Part shown: positions 42,208-55,160 of the stretch, one piece after another | How positions within the stretch are numbered: the first letter of the stretch is position 1 | Layout of the letters: each line of letters begins with the position of its first letter | Source: Parabacteroides sp. PM6-13 | GTDB lineage: Bacteria > Bacteroidota > Bacteroidia > Bacteroidales > Tannerellaceae | Direction: 5' to 3' | DNA: 64,000 nt | NCBI RefSeq assembly: GCF_029892605.1 | Contig: NZ_JARXWF010000007.1 | Coordinates: forward strand, 1 to 64,000 | Notes under the pieces: generated by a model | Databases searched by the model: none | What the model was told of the DNA's origin: nothing | The model's input: the letters and a program-made list of their open reading frames with translations, nothing else | Made by a program: the position numbers and the translations under genes

Positions 42208-45036
42208 TTATTCGTTTGCTGACAAGCTTATCAAACAGGTAGCATCCACTGTGATCTTCGGCTGGAAGCTGTCACTATTCATATAGCATTTTAAGCTATG
42301 CAGTAATTGTTGGGCAGCGGCTCGTTGATTCATGTTTTGATGGAAATCGATGCCTGAAACCAGTACATATCCATTGTCTACTTTCACTTCAAACAAAAGC
42401 GCCAAAGGTCTGTTGGTGAACCAATCATCAATGACACGCACAACCGGATTGATCTCTTTTGAGATCTGGTCGATACGGATCGCATTGGAATGGCTCATTG
42501 CGTCCCACCACTGATAATCGCTATGGTATGCCGTGGGGAAGAGTTTTAAGGCCGGATGACGCGGGTCGCAGAGAATGCCCAACGTGTGGGGAGGCTGTCC
42601 GTTTGTCCAGGAGGTGTTCCAGAAAATACTGGAAAATCCGATCGCAATGTCACCTCCTAACTCATCTAGCAATGTGCCCTTCTTTAACGACAATAAAACC
42701 TTTCCCCCTTTTTTTAATAAATCCAAAGCGGTATCATCTATTTTGTCGGTTAATAAGAAGTCTTTCAATGCAGGATCCTCTTTCTTTTCAGGATATACCC
42801 AAAAGTCCCAATCATTTGCAAATTCATTGATCGATACCTCCAATTTGAATTGACCGGGTAGGAGGATATCCGACAAATCAAATCGGATCTCTCCCACTTC
42901 TCGACCATTCCCGATGGGCAGTTTGTCCACCGTAAAGGCTCCCTTTTTGATTGTTTTCTTGGAAGTGTCTTTAATGTGCCATTCGACCTGTACGTTTTCT
43001 AACGCTTCTTTGAAATTGGCCACCTCAATGTGGGCGATAAACGTTTCGTGATTCTCAAAAATCAAATGATCCATGCGGGCCAAGGGGACTACATGGTTGT
43101 TGAAGCGACGATATTCAGCAGCGCTGGTATACCCTTTTTCTTCCCAAAAAGCATCCAATGGGCCGACTAAAGCGGTTCCTTGTCCGGTAAAATCATTGAG
43201 CCCCAGCAATTGAAAACCTCCGAATTTCGGTGTGCGCAAAGCGGCCTCGATGTCGGCTTTATAACAGAGGGTTTGCAACTTGCCGGAAGCGAATAGAAAA
43301 CTGTCAGCCAAGGCACTCATGCCGTTTTGGCTTAACGTTTCCTGAAAAATCTCAAAATTGCGTGCTTTGTAGACTCCGGTATATTTTTTTATCTCCGCTA
43401 AGTTGGGATACACACACCATTGTCCTATCTCATGGCTCACGAAGGGCTGTGTGAAGCGATTTGTGTAGCTTCTCCAGTCGTATGCCGTCGAAGGCTCTTT
43501 CGCGTTTATCACACTATTCAATCCCTCTTCCCAATGCTGTATGCGTGGTTCCGAATCGCTTAGAAAATCATTCTCCTCCAAATTAGGCCATCCTCCACCT
43601 GAGACATAGAGTCTTCTGTTGTCTTTTTGTTTCCAATAAGCGACAAAATCCCTCAAATAGGTATTCCTGTTTTTCCCGGCCGGTTCATTTCCGTGTGCCA
43701 GCATACAAAAGGAGGGATGATTGCCAAATAACTTCAATATGTTCTCAGCCTCATCATACAGGAATTGATCTATCGGCTTGCCGTCACCTATACTCGATGA
43801 CTGGTTGGGCCAGGAGGAACATTCTACCTGTAGGTAGAGCCCCAATTCATCCGCTGCCTGAAAAGCCGCTTCAGGCGGACACCAGGAATGGAAGCGAATA
43901 TGGTTGATGCCATAAGACTTGCATATACCTAATTCACGCAGCCATTCCGCCTTATCCATGGCGGGGTAGCCGGTCAAAGGAAAAGAGGCGCAATGAAGTG
44001 TTCCGCGCAAGAACGCGGGATGGTCATTCAAATGGATCATCCCATCTCTGATTGCCCATTCCCGGCAGCCGAAGGTCGTCGTTTGTCGATCCAGTTCCTT
44101 TTTCTTGTCGGATAATGTCAAGGAGAATTCATACAGATTAGGATGGAATTCATCCCAATAAGCGATACCCTCCGGAAGCGGCATATCCCATGTTAACAGA
44201 TTCTCTCCGGAGGATAATTCGACAAACCGGCTCTTTTTTATGCCTTTAATACTCCCTGTCAGCTCTATCTTTCTCTGCTTGCCGCTCTGGTTTCGGATAT
44301 ACAGTTTGGCTTGCAAGCTCTTCTCTTTCAGATTCGGATAGACATCTATCCGGCTACAATGAATGTTAGACTTCGCTTCCAGGTACATATCACCAACTAT
44401 CCCGTTCCAATTACCCTGGGTCTGATCAGACAGGCTATGTGAGTTCTCACCCGGGTCAATATCCCTGATCGCATTGTCTACCCGGATAGAAATCCGATGA
44501 GATCCCGGAGTCAGAAACTCTGTCAAATCAAAATAGTGAGGCGTGCCCAAAGCGTTTTGCATCCCAACAGATTTGTCATCCACCCACACACGCGTTTCCC
44601 AGTGGCAACGCTCTAAATACATGCCCACCACCTTCTGATCCCATTCCGAGGGTATTTCTATATCGCGTTGATACCAGGCCACCCCGGTGTAATAGGTATT
44701 GGGTTGCAGGAAGAAGGGTATTTTGAAATTCTCCGGTGCATGATAGGCCGCGTACTTATCTGTTTTATAGAAGGTAGAGTCAAAAAGACTTCCTGTCCAT
44801 TTGGTTTCTAAATTGACAGCGGCTCCTTTTTTATTGCTCATCATGGAGCCGGGAAGAGTGACCTCCTCTTCTAAAGGAGTCAAATACCATTGTTCATTCA
44901 CTCCTTTATCTAAGCTATCCATGGCAAATCTCCAACTGCCGGAAAGGTCTATTTGCGTAACCGTTTCCCCTGTTTGTGCCCGGAGGCCGGAAAGGACGAA
45001 CAGAAACGCGTAAGCCAACAACAAATACTTTCGCAT
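42208..45036 (-). CDS. GH2-family glycoside hydrolase, probable beta-galactosidase
   Basis: A 942-residue exported protein (signal MRKYLLLAYAFLFVLSGLRA-Q). It has the GH2 order: jelly-roll 'IDLSGSWRFAMDSLD', 'WYQRDIEIPSEWDQKVVGMY' and 'HWETRVWVDDKSVGMQNALG'; an immunoglobulin-like domain; then a barrel opening 'REWAIRDGMIHLNDHPAFLR'. The acid/base Glu is in 'MLAHGNEPAGKNR' (about residue 449) and the nucleophile Glu in 'QPFVSHEIGQWCVYPN' (about residue 535). Beside a GH53 galactanase a beta-galactosidase acting on galacto-oligosaccharides fits, but GH2 members with other specificities have the same layout. Two bases separate its start from the esterase gene stop. Confidence 0.85.
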   Translation of the reverse strand: MRKYLLLAYAFLFVLSGLRAQTGETVTQIDLSGSWRFAMDSLDKGVNEQWYLTPLEEEVTLPGSMMSNKKGAAVNLETKWTGSLFDSTFYKTDKYAAYHAPENFKIPFFLQPNTYYTGVAWYQRDIEIPSEWDQKVVGMYLERCHWETRVWVDDKSVGMQNALGTPHYFDLTEFLTPGSHRISIRVDNAIRDIDPGENSHSLSDQTQGNWNGIVGDMYLEAKSNIHCSRIDVYPNLKEKSLQAKLYIRNQSGKQRKIELTGSIKGIKKSRFVELSSGENLLTWDMPLPEGIAYWDEFHPNLYEFSLTLSDKKKELDRQTTTFGCREWAIRDGMIHLNDHPAFLRGTLHCASFPLTGYPAMDKAEWLRELGICKSYGINHIRFHSWCPPEAAFQAADELGLYLQVECSSWPNQSSSIGDGKPIDQFLYDEAENILKLFGNHPSFCMLAHGNEPAGKNRNTYLRDFVAYWKQKDNRRLYVSGGGWPNLEENDFLSDSEPRIQHWEEGLNSVINAKEPSTAYDWRSYTNRFTQPFVSHEIGQWCVYPNLAEIKKYTGVYKARNFEIFQETLSQNGMSALADSFLFASGKLQTLCYKADIEAALRTPKFGGFQLLGLNDFTGQGTALVGPLDAFWEEKGYTSAAEYRRFNNHVVPLARMDHLIFENHETFIAHIEVANFKEALENVQVEWHIKDTSKKTIKKGAFTVDKLPIGNGREVGEIRFDLSDILLPGQFKLEVSINEFANDWDFWVYPEKKEDPALKDFLLTDKIDDTALDLLKKGGKVLLSLKKGTLLDELGGDIAIGFSSIFWNTSWTNGQPPHTLGILCDPRHPALKLFPTAYHSDYQWWDAMSHSNAIRIDQISKEINPVVRVIDDWFTNRPLALLFEVKVDNGYVLVSGIDFHQNMNQRAAAQQLLHSLKCYMNSDSFQPKITVDATCLISLSANE

Positions 45037-45038
45037 AT

Positions 45039-46940
45039 TTATTTTATCTCTATCTTTTCCATTCCTTTCGATTCGAATTCGCAGCCCGGGTAGTTTTTAT
45101 CCCGGAAATCAGCGTTAAGGAAGAAAGCAGATGCCTCTTTTTTTCCTTTGAGTAACCAGTCGAGCCACATGCGTGTTACCTTTCCCAGAATTCCTCCCTG
45201 AGGCTGTTTGTAGGTGCCTGCATGACCCACCGCATAGTTGGCAGAGGCGACCGGTACGTGGTTGATACGTTCGAAATCCAATGCGGCATTAAAATAGGCT
45301 ACATCTTCCGGTCCTCCTATGAGATAGAGGATAGGTGCGTGAAGTTCTTTCAAGCTCTTTGGGGTGGCTCCTCCCATAGACATATCGCCCATGCCGGCAT
45401 TGTGCAGGATTGTGGTGGTGATGCGTGGGTCATAAGAGGCCGCCATTGCTTGGGCACCACCGCAGGAGTGACCTGCTGCCGCTATATGAAAAATATCTAC
45501 CAATCCGTAATAATCGCTTCCGGGGGTAACATGTTGTTTATTAATCCAATCCACGGCATCGAGCAGATTGTCCTCTTTGACAGCTCCGGAAGCATCTCTG
45601 CCGCGGGTTTTAATCTTTCCGTCTTTTGAACCTACGGCCATCACGATATAGCCATTCGTTACTAACTCGGCAAACATAGGAGCATAGTCCGCGGAATAAT
45701 GTGTGCAGGCGCCATTGCCAAAGACAAGTACCGGTAAGCGTCCCTCTCTCTCTACCGCCGCAGGCAGATCGAACGGGCGATAGATGGTGAAGCCGGGTAG
45801 TGAATGATCATCGATAGCCACTCCCGGAAATTTCTCGCTTTCTGTGATCGTCTCCCGGAAGAGCTGTTGAAGTGTCTCGGCCAGGCAGAAACGCGCGTGC
45901 ATCCAGGTGTGTGACCCTTCAGTGGCTACCGATTGGTAAGGAATACCATTGTCGTCAAAGTATTGCTGATTGCGTACGACATCCTGGTATAAGAAGTCTT
46001 TGCGTCCGACTCCAAACCACAACATCTTCAACTGTTTCGCTTCTTCCGATAGGTTGGGGAAATGTTTTTCCATCACCTCCGGCGTCAGGTAAGCACTGTA
46101 TGAACCTAACCAGGCAAATTTATCAATATGTTTTAGTGCCGTGAACATGGATTGTCCTCCGCCTCGTGAGAAACCAGCAATCGCCCGGTGGTCGCGATCG
46201 GGTAGTGTGCGGTAATTCTTTTCAATATAAGGCATGATGCACTCGGTGAGTTCGCGGGCAAAGGTGTCGTACATCTCTGCTGCTTCCATGGTGGAAGGCC
46301 TTGGTGTGCCGTTGTTCATGTAACCATAGGGCATCACAATAATCATCGGTTCCGCTTTCCCACGTTCGATCAGGTTATCGAGGATTGTGTTGGCACGGCC
46401 GGCCTTGAACCAGGTCTCTTCGGTATCGGTTGTGCCACTGACAAGATAAAATACCGGGTATTGTTTGTTGGTATGGGTGTCATACTCGGCAGGTGTGTAG
46501 ACCACCATATTGCGATATTGATTTAATACATGCGACTTATAGCTACAATAATGAACTTTTCCATGAGGGATAGCATGGACGGTGTATAATGCCTCATTAT
46601 CGGGCATTTCAAGCAGGCTCGACTTGAAGTTCTCATTTGGGAAAAGTAAGGGGTTGCCCGGGTCGGCTACAGTCACCCCGTCTATAATAAAATTATAGGG
46701 ATAGATGTCTGCTTTAGCGGGTTTCACTGTAGCGCTCCAGATACCCTCCGCATTTTTTTTAAGCGAGGTACTGCCGGACATAAACTGCCCTTTCACATCT
46801 ACCCGTTTAGCTTTAGGTGCATTCACCTGGAAAGTGACGGTGCCGTCAGCATTTATCACGGGAGAATTGATTACACGCAAGTCTTGAGCCTGAGCCAGAC
46901 TGCAAACAAGAATACAACAAAGGATTACTAACTGTTTCAT
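45039..46940 (-). CDS. Double esterase: E-set + CE1-type esterase + second alpha/beta hydrolase
   Basis: A 633-residue exported protein (signal MKQLVILCCILVCSLAQA-Q). Residues about 22-110 are an immunoglobulin-like E-set (VTFQVNAPKAKRVDVKGQFM ... YPYNFIIDGVTVADPGNP). Residues about 125-380 are a CE1/feruloyl-esterase-like domain, with the Ser in 'AIAGFSRGGGQSM' (about residue 257) and the His in 'EGSHTWMHAR'. Residues about 385-615 are a second hydrolase, with the Ser in 'AAGHSCGGAQAM' (about 491) and the His in 'YAVGHAGTYKQP', resembling chlorophyllase/PET-hydrolase-like enzymes. Two deacylases in one chain suggest an esterified glycan with more than one acyl position. It is 55 bases after the GH53 gene. 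Confidence 0.82.
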   Translation of the reverse strand: MKQLVILCCILVCSLAQAQDLRVINSPVINADGTVTFQVNAPKAKRVDVKGQFMSGSTSLKKNAEGIWSATVKPAKADIYPYNFIIDGVTVADPGNPLLFPNENFKSSLLEMPDNEALYTVHAIPHGKVHYCSYKSHVLNQYRNMVVYTPAEYDTHTNKQYPVFYLVSGTTDTEETWFKAGRANTILDNLIERGKAEPMIIVMPYGYMNNGTPRPSTMEAAEMYDTFARELTECIMPYIEKNYRTLPDRDHRAIAGFSRGGGQSMFTALKHIDKFAWLGSYSAYLTPEVMEKHFPNLSEEAKQLKMLWFGVGRKDFLYQDVVRNQQYFDDNGIPYQSVATEGSHTWMHARFCLAETLQQLFRETITESEKFPGVAIDDHSLPGFTIYRPFDLPAAVEREGRLPVLVFGNGACTHYSADYAPMFAELVTNGYIVMAVGSKDGKIKTRGRDASGAVKEDNLLDAVDWINKQHVTPGSDYYGLVDIFHIAAAGHSCGGAQAMAASYDPRITTTILHNAGMGDMSMGGATPKSLKELHAPILYLIGGPEDVAYFNAALDFERINHVPVASANYAVGHAGTYKQPQGGILGKVTRMWLDWLLKGKKEASAFFLNADFRDKNYPGCEFESKGMEKIEIK

Positions 46941-46995
46941 GTTGTTTTATTTACTACTTAATTTGTTTTTTACAAGATGGGTGGAAAGGATATAA

Positions 46996-50172
<3,177 letters not shown>

Positions 50173-50181
50173 ATAAGCTAT

Positions 50182-51795
50182 TTATTTTTTAGGACCTTCG
50201 TAATCGTCTCTTGTGAAATATTGAGTTAAGGTGTATCCCGCGGCTTCCGCCTGCTCTACGGCGAAGTTGGGAAGTGGGAAATATTGGCTGGTTGGCTCAT
50301 AACCAAACGATGTCATGATAGGATAGAATTTATTGAATCTTACCAAATCAACCTTTCTGCCTCCTTCATAGAAAAGTTCATGTCCCCGCTCTGTAAGCAG
50401 CGCGTCCATAAATGCGGAAACGGAAGAGGTCGCCGCGGCAGGGAGAGCTTCTAAGCCGGCTCGATTACGTACCTGATTGACACAAGCAATAGCAGAAGCC
50501 GATACGGTTTTATTCAAGCGAACATCTGCTTCAGCATACATCAATAATACATCTGCCCAGCGTGCCAGAGGGAAGTCGGTTCCTTGAAAAGAGGTAGCCG
50601 TTTCGATGGGGTATTTGTTAAGGATGAATCCATCCCATTTCACTCCTATATCATTTCGGGTAACCCATCCTTTATGCAGCGTGCTATAATAAGAGGTGAC
50701 AATCGCCTCTTTTCGTAAGTCACCCTCTTCAAATGTGTCGTAAAACTGAGGATCGACATTGTAGCATTGACTCCAGCCTCCTCCCTGATTGACAAACGGG
50801 GTTGGTTCTCCTTTGTCGTCGTACTTGGCCGCGTCCCATGGCACCAGATACCAGGAGAAAGGATTGAAGTTGCCCAGAGAACCACTGCCTGTAGCCGTTT
50901 CGGAACATGATACTGCCATGATGATTTCACAATTAAACTTATTGGCAATTTTAAATTGATCTACGTAGGGATTCGCACCTGCGGTGAACAGGGAGTATGT
51001 CCCGGTAAATTGAGAAAACAGGTCGTAGGCCTTTTTGTAGTACCCATCCATGTGAGCTCCCTCGTTCAGGTAGTGGCGCATCAGGCAAAAGCGGGCATAA
51101 TCGGCCGTGTATCGTCCTTTTTCGGCTTGTTTTTCGGCCATGTTCTCAACGGCATATTCAAAATCCGCCGCGATAGCCTCTGCCATATAAGCCAATGTAG
51201 GGCGTTCCATTTTCTTTTCCGCTTCTATGTCACCAACCATTTCAGGATCTAAGATGACAGGAATCGGACCATAAAAATGCATTAAATAGTACATGGTCAT
51301 TCCCCGCAATAGCCTGGCTTCTCCAATTAATTCTTTCTTTTTTGTTTCAGAAAGGATCGTGGCCTTCTCTAAAGTCCCAATGATTTCAGTCATTCGGGAA
51401 ATGTCGCGTACTTTTTCAAAATGAGATGGCAGGACATTACTTGTTCTTCCGGCAAACTTCATATCGTCGTATTGCCCTTTAGGCATATAGATAAAGGGAC
51501 CACCCCAGGTGCCAATGGTCCACGGCGCGCATAAATCCGATGTGGTGTCTAACATACGGTGTATTCCGCCTTCTGATACATAGAAGTTATGTTGATTAGA
51601 ACTGCCGCTCCACTGATATGTCCAGTTTACGGAAAAGGGAATATAGCAATCCATCATGTAACTCTCGTAATCCGCTTCAGACGCAGGGAAGTTTGTTGTC
51701 GACAGGGATCCGTAAATCTTTGCGTCAAAATCATTTTCACACCCGGCTAAAACCATTAAGCCCGTTAAGAGTGCTGAATAAAGTATTTTCTTCAT
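50182..51795 (-). CDS. SusD/RagB-family glycan-binding lipoprotein
   Basis: A 537-residue lipoprotein (MVLAGC, Cys about residue 19). SusD proteins form the lid of the SusC transporter and bind the oligosaccharide. Visible family features: 'ETKKKELIGEARLLRGMTMYYLMHFYGPIPVI', the TPR-bearing helix region (written here as two stretches, ending MHFYGPIPVI), 'FPLARWADVLLMYAEADVRL' and the C-terminal 'LLTERGHELFYEGGRKVDLV'. It lies 17 bases after susC, the usual pair order. Binding residues cannot be read from sequence. No separate surface glycan-binding protein follows, unlike many galactan loci. Confidence 0.93.
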   Translation of the reverse strand: MKKILYSALLTGLMVLAGCENDFDAKIYGSLSTTNFPASEADYESYMMDCYIPFSVNWTYQWSGSSNQHNFYVSEGGIHRMLDTTSDLCAPWTIGTWGGPFIYMPKGQYDDMKFAGRTSNVLPSHFEKVRDISRMTEIIGTLEKATILSETKKKELIGEARLLRGMTMYYLMHFYGPIPVILDPEMVGDIEAEKKMERPTLAYMAEAIAADFEYAVENMAEKQAEKGRYTADYARFCLMRHYLNEGAHMDGYYKKAYDLFSQFTGTYSLFTAGANPYVDQFKIANKFNCEIIMAVSCSETATGSGSLGNFNPFSWYLVPWDAAKYDDKGEPTPFVNQGGGWSQCYNVDPQFYDTFEEGDLRKEAIVTSYYSTLHKGWVTRNDIGVKWDGFILNKYPIETATSFQGTDFPLARWADVLLMYAEADVRLNKTVSASAIACVNQVRNRAGLEALPAAATSSVSAFMDALLTERGHELFYEGGRKVDLVRFNKFYPIMTSFGYEPTSQYFPLPNFAVEQAEAAGYTLTQYFTRDDYEGPKK

Positions 51796-51812
51796 GATTG
51801 TTATTTTTTATG

Positions 51813-54800
51813 TTAGAACGATAGTTTTACACCTACAGAATAGGTACGTGTTTGGGGATATTCTGCTTTTCCTGATTTATAGCTACCTCCTGTATTTACC
51901 TCCGGGTCAAATCCGATAAAGCTCGTGAAGGTGAAAGGATTCTGAACATCCACATAGATTCGTATATGGTTGATGTAATTTGCCAATGAGCCTAAATTGG
52001 ATTGGGTGAAATTGTAGCCCAGCGTCATATTGCGCACCCGAACAAAGGAAGCATCTTCATAGCCGATGTCTGTACCTGCGCCGCCAGGTAAAGAGACTGG
52101 AGAGAGTGCATGCGCTAATCCCGGAATCTTACCGTTCGGATTTAATTCGGAATGCCAAACGTCTTTTATGTAAATAGACTGATTCGCCTTTTGATTTGCG
52201 ATATCGTTACCTCGGGTCCATGAATAGGTGTCGTTATATTTTCGGAGTCCCAGTTGCGAATAAATGAAGACATCCAGATCCCAATTTTTGTAGGCAAAGG
52301 TGTTTCCAAATCCCCAATACAAAGCGGGAACCACATTGACTAAATCTACATCGTCTACCGTGATTTCTCCGTCTTTATTCAAATCTTTAAGGATAGGCAT
52401 CCCCGGCTTTTGATGCGTCTCGGGCTGATGAGCGGGCATATTGCTCTTATCGGCATTGATGATTCCGTCGGTACGATAGAAATATAAAGCCCTAACCGGT
52501 TCGTTCTCCCGTTTTTGATATTCTCGGTAATCATAATTCGGCATGCGTTCTTTCCAGATCGAGTTATAATGAGACAAGGTCAAGATGGAGGTCCATTTGA
52601 AATGGCTGGTCTTTATGTTTTCCGTATTGATTGTCGCGTCCCAGCCATAGCGACGGATATGTCCGCCATTGATAGGGTAGGAGGAGAACATAGACAATCC
52701 ATCGGCATTCGCAGTTCCCAACATGTCGGTAATGTCATTCCAGAAATAGTCGAAACTACCACTGATTCGATCGTCCAGAAAGGAAAAGTCCAAACCGATA
52801 TTTTGCATGATCGTCTTTTCCCAGGTTACATTCGGATAATCTTTACTTTTTAGATAGTAGGGGATGTATTTTACCGAATTATTGCTAAACATAACATGAT
52901 TGCCAAACGCACCGTAGGAACCATACAGCGTAGTGCCCAAGTTGTCATTCCCCGTTACACCGTAAGAGGCTCTTAGTTTCAACAGATTAATCCATTCTAC
53001 ATTTTTGATAAACTCTTCATTGAAAATCTTCCATGCCACAGAAACAGAAGGGAACCAAGCATATTTTTTGTCTTTAAAGAATTTGTCTGTACCGTCTCGA
53101 CGTATAGTTCCTGAAATGACATATCTGTCGAAGAAGTCAAAACTTGCGCGGGCAAATTGAGAACGTTTTTCATCTTCCGCTCTGTACGAGTTTGGTGTGA
53201 ATGTGCCGGAGGCAGCACCGATATTGTCGTTGGCCAGGACATCGTTGTTGTCCGTATAGCTGACATTCATGCCAGTGTATTTGTTCAGGTAACGTCCCAT
53301 CCCTACTACGGCATCCATCCGGAAGTTCTCGCTAAATACTTTGTTGAAGTTTATGAAGCCTTCCAAGGTGGTGTTATAACGTTCGTCACGGCTCAGGTTA
53401 CCACGCGATTTATACATCTGGTCAAAATAGACATCGGAAGGAATGTATACGCTACGTTCCGAATTCTCATTGTTATAACCGAATAATACCTTTGCTGTCA
53501 GCATATTTTTGATAATATCAAAATCGGCGGCGAAGTTCATATTGTATCCGGAATTCTTTGACTCGTTTTGCAGCTTTTCCATGGCTACGCCATTCGGATA
53601 GTTCTGATAAACAGTATATCTTCCTTCTGCGTCATACAAGGGAAGATAGGTAGGATAAAGCATAGCTGAGGCCAGAGCACCGGCTGCCTGATCGCCTCTA
53701 CCGCTTGAAGAACCACCCACTGTACCGTTTTGATTGATGTTTTTGTTGATATTGATGGCTGTGGACAATTTCAGTAAACTGGTTAATTGCGCGGATATGT
53801 TGCTTCGCAATGTATAACGTTCCATTTTAGAGTTGGAGACAGATCCTTCCTGGTTGAAGTAGTTCCCCGAGACATAGTAGCTAATAGCTTTCGTTCCTCC
53901 TTGAATGGTGATGTTATGATTAGAGATACTACCATCTTTCAATACCATATCTCTCCAGTTGGTTGTTTGGGCGGAAGCGATATCATTGCTGTTGAATATG
54001 TCCGAAAAACCATTATCGTAAGGGGTTGAACCATATACGCCCATATTGTTATTGTACATATATTGCTCTTTCCCGAAAGCATTGACATAGGTCATATAGT
54101 TTTTCGCATCGAGCATCTCCAGGTAAGGGTAGTTTTTGACAACGGAAAGATTTCCATCGTATGTTACTTTTACTTTTCCCTCTTTCCCCTTTTTGGTGGT
54201 TACCAAAATAACGCCATTAGCCGCGCCGATACCATAAATAGATGCTGAAGCGTCTTTCAATACTTCAATCGACTCGATATCTTCCGGGTTCAATCCTGCC
54301 AAGCCGGAGCGATTTACGCTTGACGGCATCACGGTGGTACTTCCTCCGCTGCTACCCTCCAACGAAGAGGCAGGCATTACCATGCCATCTACCACATAGA
54401 TAGGGGCACCCGCGCCACGAATAGAAAGATTGACTCCTCCACCGGGTTGAGCACTGGCTACCGTGGCCTGCAAACCGGCAGCGCGCCCCATCAACATCTG
54501 AGACATATTGCTGGTGGCTGCTTTGGGTATCTCCTCTGCTTTGACCTTTACGATAGAGGTGGTCAGATTCTTTTTGGATACTGCTCCATAACCTGTTACA
54601 ATGATTTCGTCCAACACTTTGGTGTCTTCACTTAAAACGACAAGATAAGGTCCCGCCTCGGTTACTGATACCTGCTTGGGGGTATATCCTATATAGGATA
54701 TTTCCAGAAGGCTTCCCTTTTCTACTTGTAGTTCAAATCTACCGTCAATGTCCGTAACGGTCCCTGTTGATGTTCCTGCGACCCTGACCGAAGCTCCTAT

Positions 54801-54983
54801 GATAGCTTCCTCGGCTTCGTCTGTCACTTGTCCGGTTACTTTGATAGTCTGTGCAAAAACAATAGTTGCACAGAAGAGCCCAACTCCGATAATCGTGATT
54901 TTTCTTAGAAAATTCACTTTTAAGTAATCTAAAAGCCAGAACCACTTGTTCTCGCTCTTACTGGTTTTTGTTTGTTCACTCAT
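51813..54983 (-). CDS. SusC/RagA-family TonB-dependent outer-membrane transporter
   Basis: A 1056-residue protein. I start at 54983 (MSEQTKTSKSENKWF), because the -7 element at 55014-55021 lies inside the longer frame (to 55058). A 24-residue polar lead precedes the hydrophobic signal (ITIIGVGLFCATIVFAQ). Then a carboxypeptidase-regulatory-like domain (GQVTDEAEEAIIGASVRVAG ... DIDGRFELQ), the TonB plug with 'EDIESIEVLKDASASIYGIG', the SusC signature (GAANGVILVTTKKGKEG), and a 22-strand barrel ending in an aromatic strand (YSVGVKLSF). It imports oligosaccharides with SusD. No STN anti-sigma domain is seen, in keeping with control by the divergent hybrid regulator rather than an ECF sigma. Confidence 0.94.
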   Translation of the reverse strand: MSEQTKTSKSENKWFWLLDYLKVNFLRKITIIGVGLFCATIVFAQTIKVTGQVTDEAEEAIIGASVRVAGTSTGTVTDIDGRFELQVEKGSLLEISYIGYTPKQVSVTEAGPYLVVLSEDTKVLDEIIVTGYGAVSKKNLTTSIVKVKAEEIPKAATSNMSQMLMGRAAGLQATVASAQPGGGVNLSIRGAGAPIYVVDGMVMPASSLEGSSGGSTTVMPSSVNRSGLAGLNPEDIESIEVLKDASASIYGIGAANGVILVTTKKGKEGKVKVTYDGNLSVVKNYPYLEMLDAKNYMTYVNAFGKEQYMYNNNMGVYGSTPYDNGFSDIFNSNDIASAQTTNWRDMVLKDGSISNHNITIQGGTKAISYYVSGNYFNQEGSVSNSKMERYTLRSNISAQLTSLLKLSTAININKNINQNGTVGGSSSGRGDQAAGALASAMLYPTYLPLYDAEGRYTVYQNYPNGVAMEKLQNESKNSGYNMNFAADFDIIKNMLTAKVLFGYNNENSERSVYIPSDVYFDQMYKSRGNLSRDERYNTTLEGFINFNKVFSENFRMDAVVGMGRYLNKYTGMNVSYTDNNDVLANDNIGAASGTFTPNSYRAEDEKRSQFARASFDFFDRYVISGTIRRDGTDKFFKDKKYAWFPSVSVAWKIFNEEFIKNVEWINLLKLRASYGVTGNDNLGTTLYGSYGAFGNHVMFSNNSVKYIPYYLKSKDYPNVTWEKTIMQNIGLDFSFLDDRISGSFDYFWNDITDMLGTANADGLSMFSSYPINGGHIRRYGWDATINTENIKTSHFKWTSILTLSHYNSIWKERMPNYDYREYQKRENEPVRALYFYRTDGIINADKSNMPAHQPETHQKPGMPILKDLNKDGEITVDDVDLVNVVPALYWGFGNTFAYKNWDLDVFIYSQLGLRKYNDTYSWTRGNDIANQKANQSIYIKDVWHSELNPNGKIPGLAHALSPVSLPGGAGTDIGYEDASFVRVRNMTLGYNFTQSNLGSLANYINHIRIYVDVQNPFTFTSFIGFDPEVNTGGSYKSGKAEYPQTRTYSVGVKLSF

Positions 54984-55013
54984 AGTACGATAAATTGTTA
55001 AAAAATTCAGACA

Positions 55014-55021
55014 CAAAGGTA
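55014..55021 (-). promoter_or_regulatory. Promoter -7 element of the galactan operon
   Basis: Minus-strand TACCTTTG, exact TAnnTTTG, 31 bases before the susC start at 54983. It fixes the start codon and leaves about 105 bases to the divergent promoter for regulator binding. Confidence 0.6.
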
Positions 55022-55128
55022 TGGGGCTAAACCAGCGAGGCGGGATCATTTTGGACACTTACTAACACAAAATGGACATTTGTGTATTTACCTGTAAAAC
55101 AGGGGTGTTTTATGACAATAAAAACCTG

Positions 55129-55136
55129 TATATTTG
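55129..55136 (+). promoter_or_regulatory. Promoter -7 element of the hybrid regulator gene
   Basis: TATATTTG, exact TAnnTTTG, 24 bases before ATG 55161. A T-rich -33 candidate is at 55108-55111. Confidence 0.55.
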
Positions 55137-55160
55137 TGAATAGCGCTTATATTATATTGT

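Noticed and set aside
54984-55058. Longer start for the SusC gene
   Set aside because: The extension contains the -7 promoter element and would place 25 odd residues before the polar lead and signal.
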